DNA from: Polyangium sp. 6x1
GTDB taxonomy: Bacteria > Myxococcota_A > Polyangia > Polyangiales > Polyangiaceae
Length of the DNA: 45,853 nt
Direction: 5' to 3'
NCBI RefSeq assembly: GCF_029946515.1
Contig: NZ_JARZHH010000080.1
Span: 1 to 45,853 of the forward strand
Shown here: piece after piece, positions 45,802 through 45,853 of the stretch
Position numbering within the stretch: position 1 is the first letter of the stretch
Layout of the letters: each line of letters begins with the position of its first letter
Program-made: the position numbers and the translations under genes
Notes under the pieces: model-generated
Told to the model about the DNA's origin: nothing
The model's database searches: none
What the model saw: the letters and a program-made list of their open reading frames with translations, nothing else

Positions 45802-45853
45802 TCACTTCGCGGGAGAGACGCTCCCGCTGAGCAGTCCCGCCTTCTTCTTCTGC
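45802..45853 (-). CDS. C-terminal end of a probable transposase-operon gene (partial)
   Basis: The minus strand is open from the window edge and gives QKKKAGLLSGSVSPAK before a TGA at 45802-45804. This lies about 20 bases inside the repeats at 45735-45779, as the last gene of an IS would. The identity (IstB-like or other) is inferred from place only; the 5' part is outside. Confidence 0.4.
   Translation of the reverse strand, partial: QKKKAGLLSGSVSPAK

Overview
This is a high-GC stretch, probably from a myxobacterium (Polyangiales-like; inferred from codon use, STAND-type giant proteins and the small Pro-rich and Asn/Pro-rich proteins). It is almost entirely an accessory, defence-rich island. 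Its centrepiece is a complete-looking dpd (7-deazapurine-in-DNA) modification/restriction locus. The edges carry insertion-sequence debris and a tRNA-3'-end-like sequence.

Layout. (1) 1-393: non-coding DNA with a tRNA T-arm/3'-end-like sequence and an inverted repeat. (2) 394-4119: a large ParB-N-domain protein and a SEC-C zinc-motif protein. (3) 11387-4175, minus strand: an apparent three-gene operon of a 58-aa peptide, an HTH/TPR protein and a 1717-aa protein that fuses a nucleosidase/phosphorylase (PNP/MTAN) domain to a STAND (NACHT-like) ATPase and a long alpha-solenoid. This is the architecture of an NLR-like antiviral protein with a nucleotide-destroying effector. (4) 11625-15540: a small McrA-head-like protein, a UvrD-family helicase and a Cas4/AddB-like iron-sulfur nuclease, which together form a possible compact helicase-nuclease defence cassette. 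(5) 15541-18007: gene debris, including a SNF2-helicase pseudogene split by an intact IS3-family element (16113-17373, 29-bp terminal repeats, CCT target duplication).

(6) 18008-36078, plus strand: dpdE-F-G-H-I-J-K-D, the restriction half of the Dpd system, mostly with ATGA-type overlaps. (7) 36079-36545: an 18-bp tandem repeat and an internally deleted relative of the IS3 element. (8) 42950-36546, minus strand: queC-queE-queD (preQ0 synthesis), an unrecognised gene in the place where dpdC is expected, then dpdB-dpdA-dpdB, the modification half. A small excisionase/MerR-like HTH gene heads this operon. preQ0 made by QueD/QueE/QueC would be inserted into DNA by the TGT-like DpdA with DpdB help, and possibly converted to the amide form by the gene at 41081-40131. 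The convergent dpdE-D operon would attack unmodified DNA.

(9) 43217-45853: a RadC-like JAB protein and a run of small proteins of unknown function, ending in repeats and a C-terminal fragment that look like the end of an IS21-type element which has clipped the last gene.

The most interesting points are the PNP-STAND operon, the doubled DpdB around DpdA, the unidentified dpdC-position gene, the UvrD/Cas4-like/McrA-head cassette, and related IS ends on both flanks of the dpd restriction operon.
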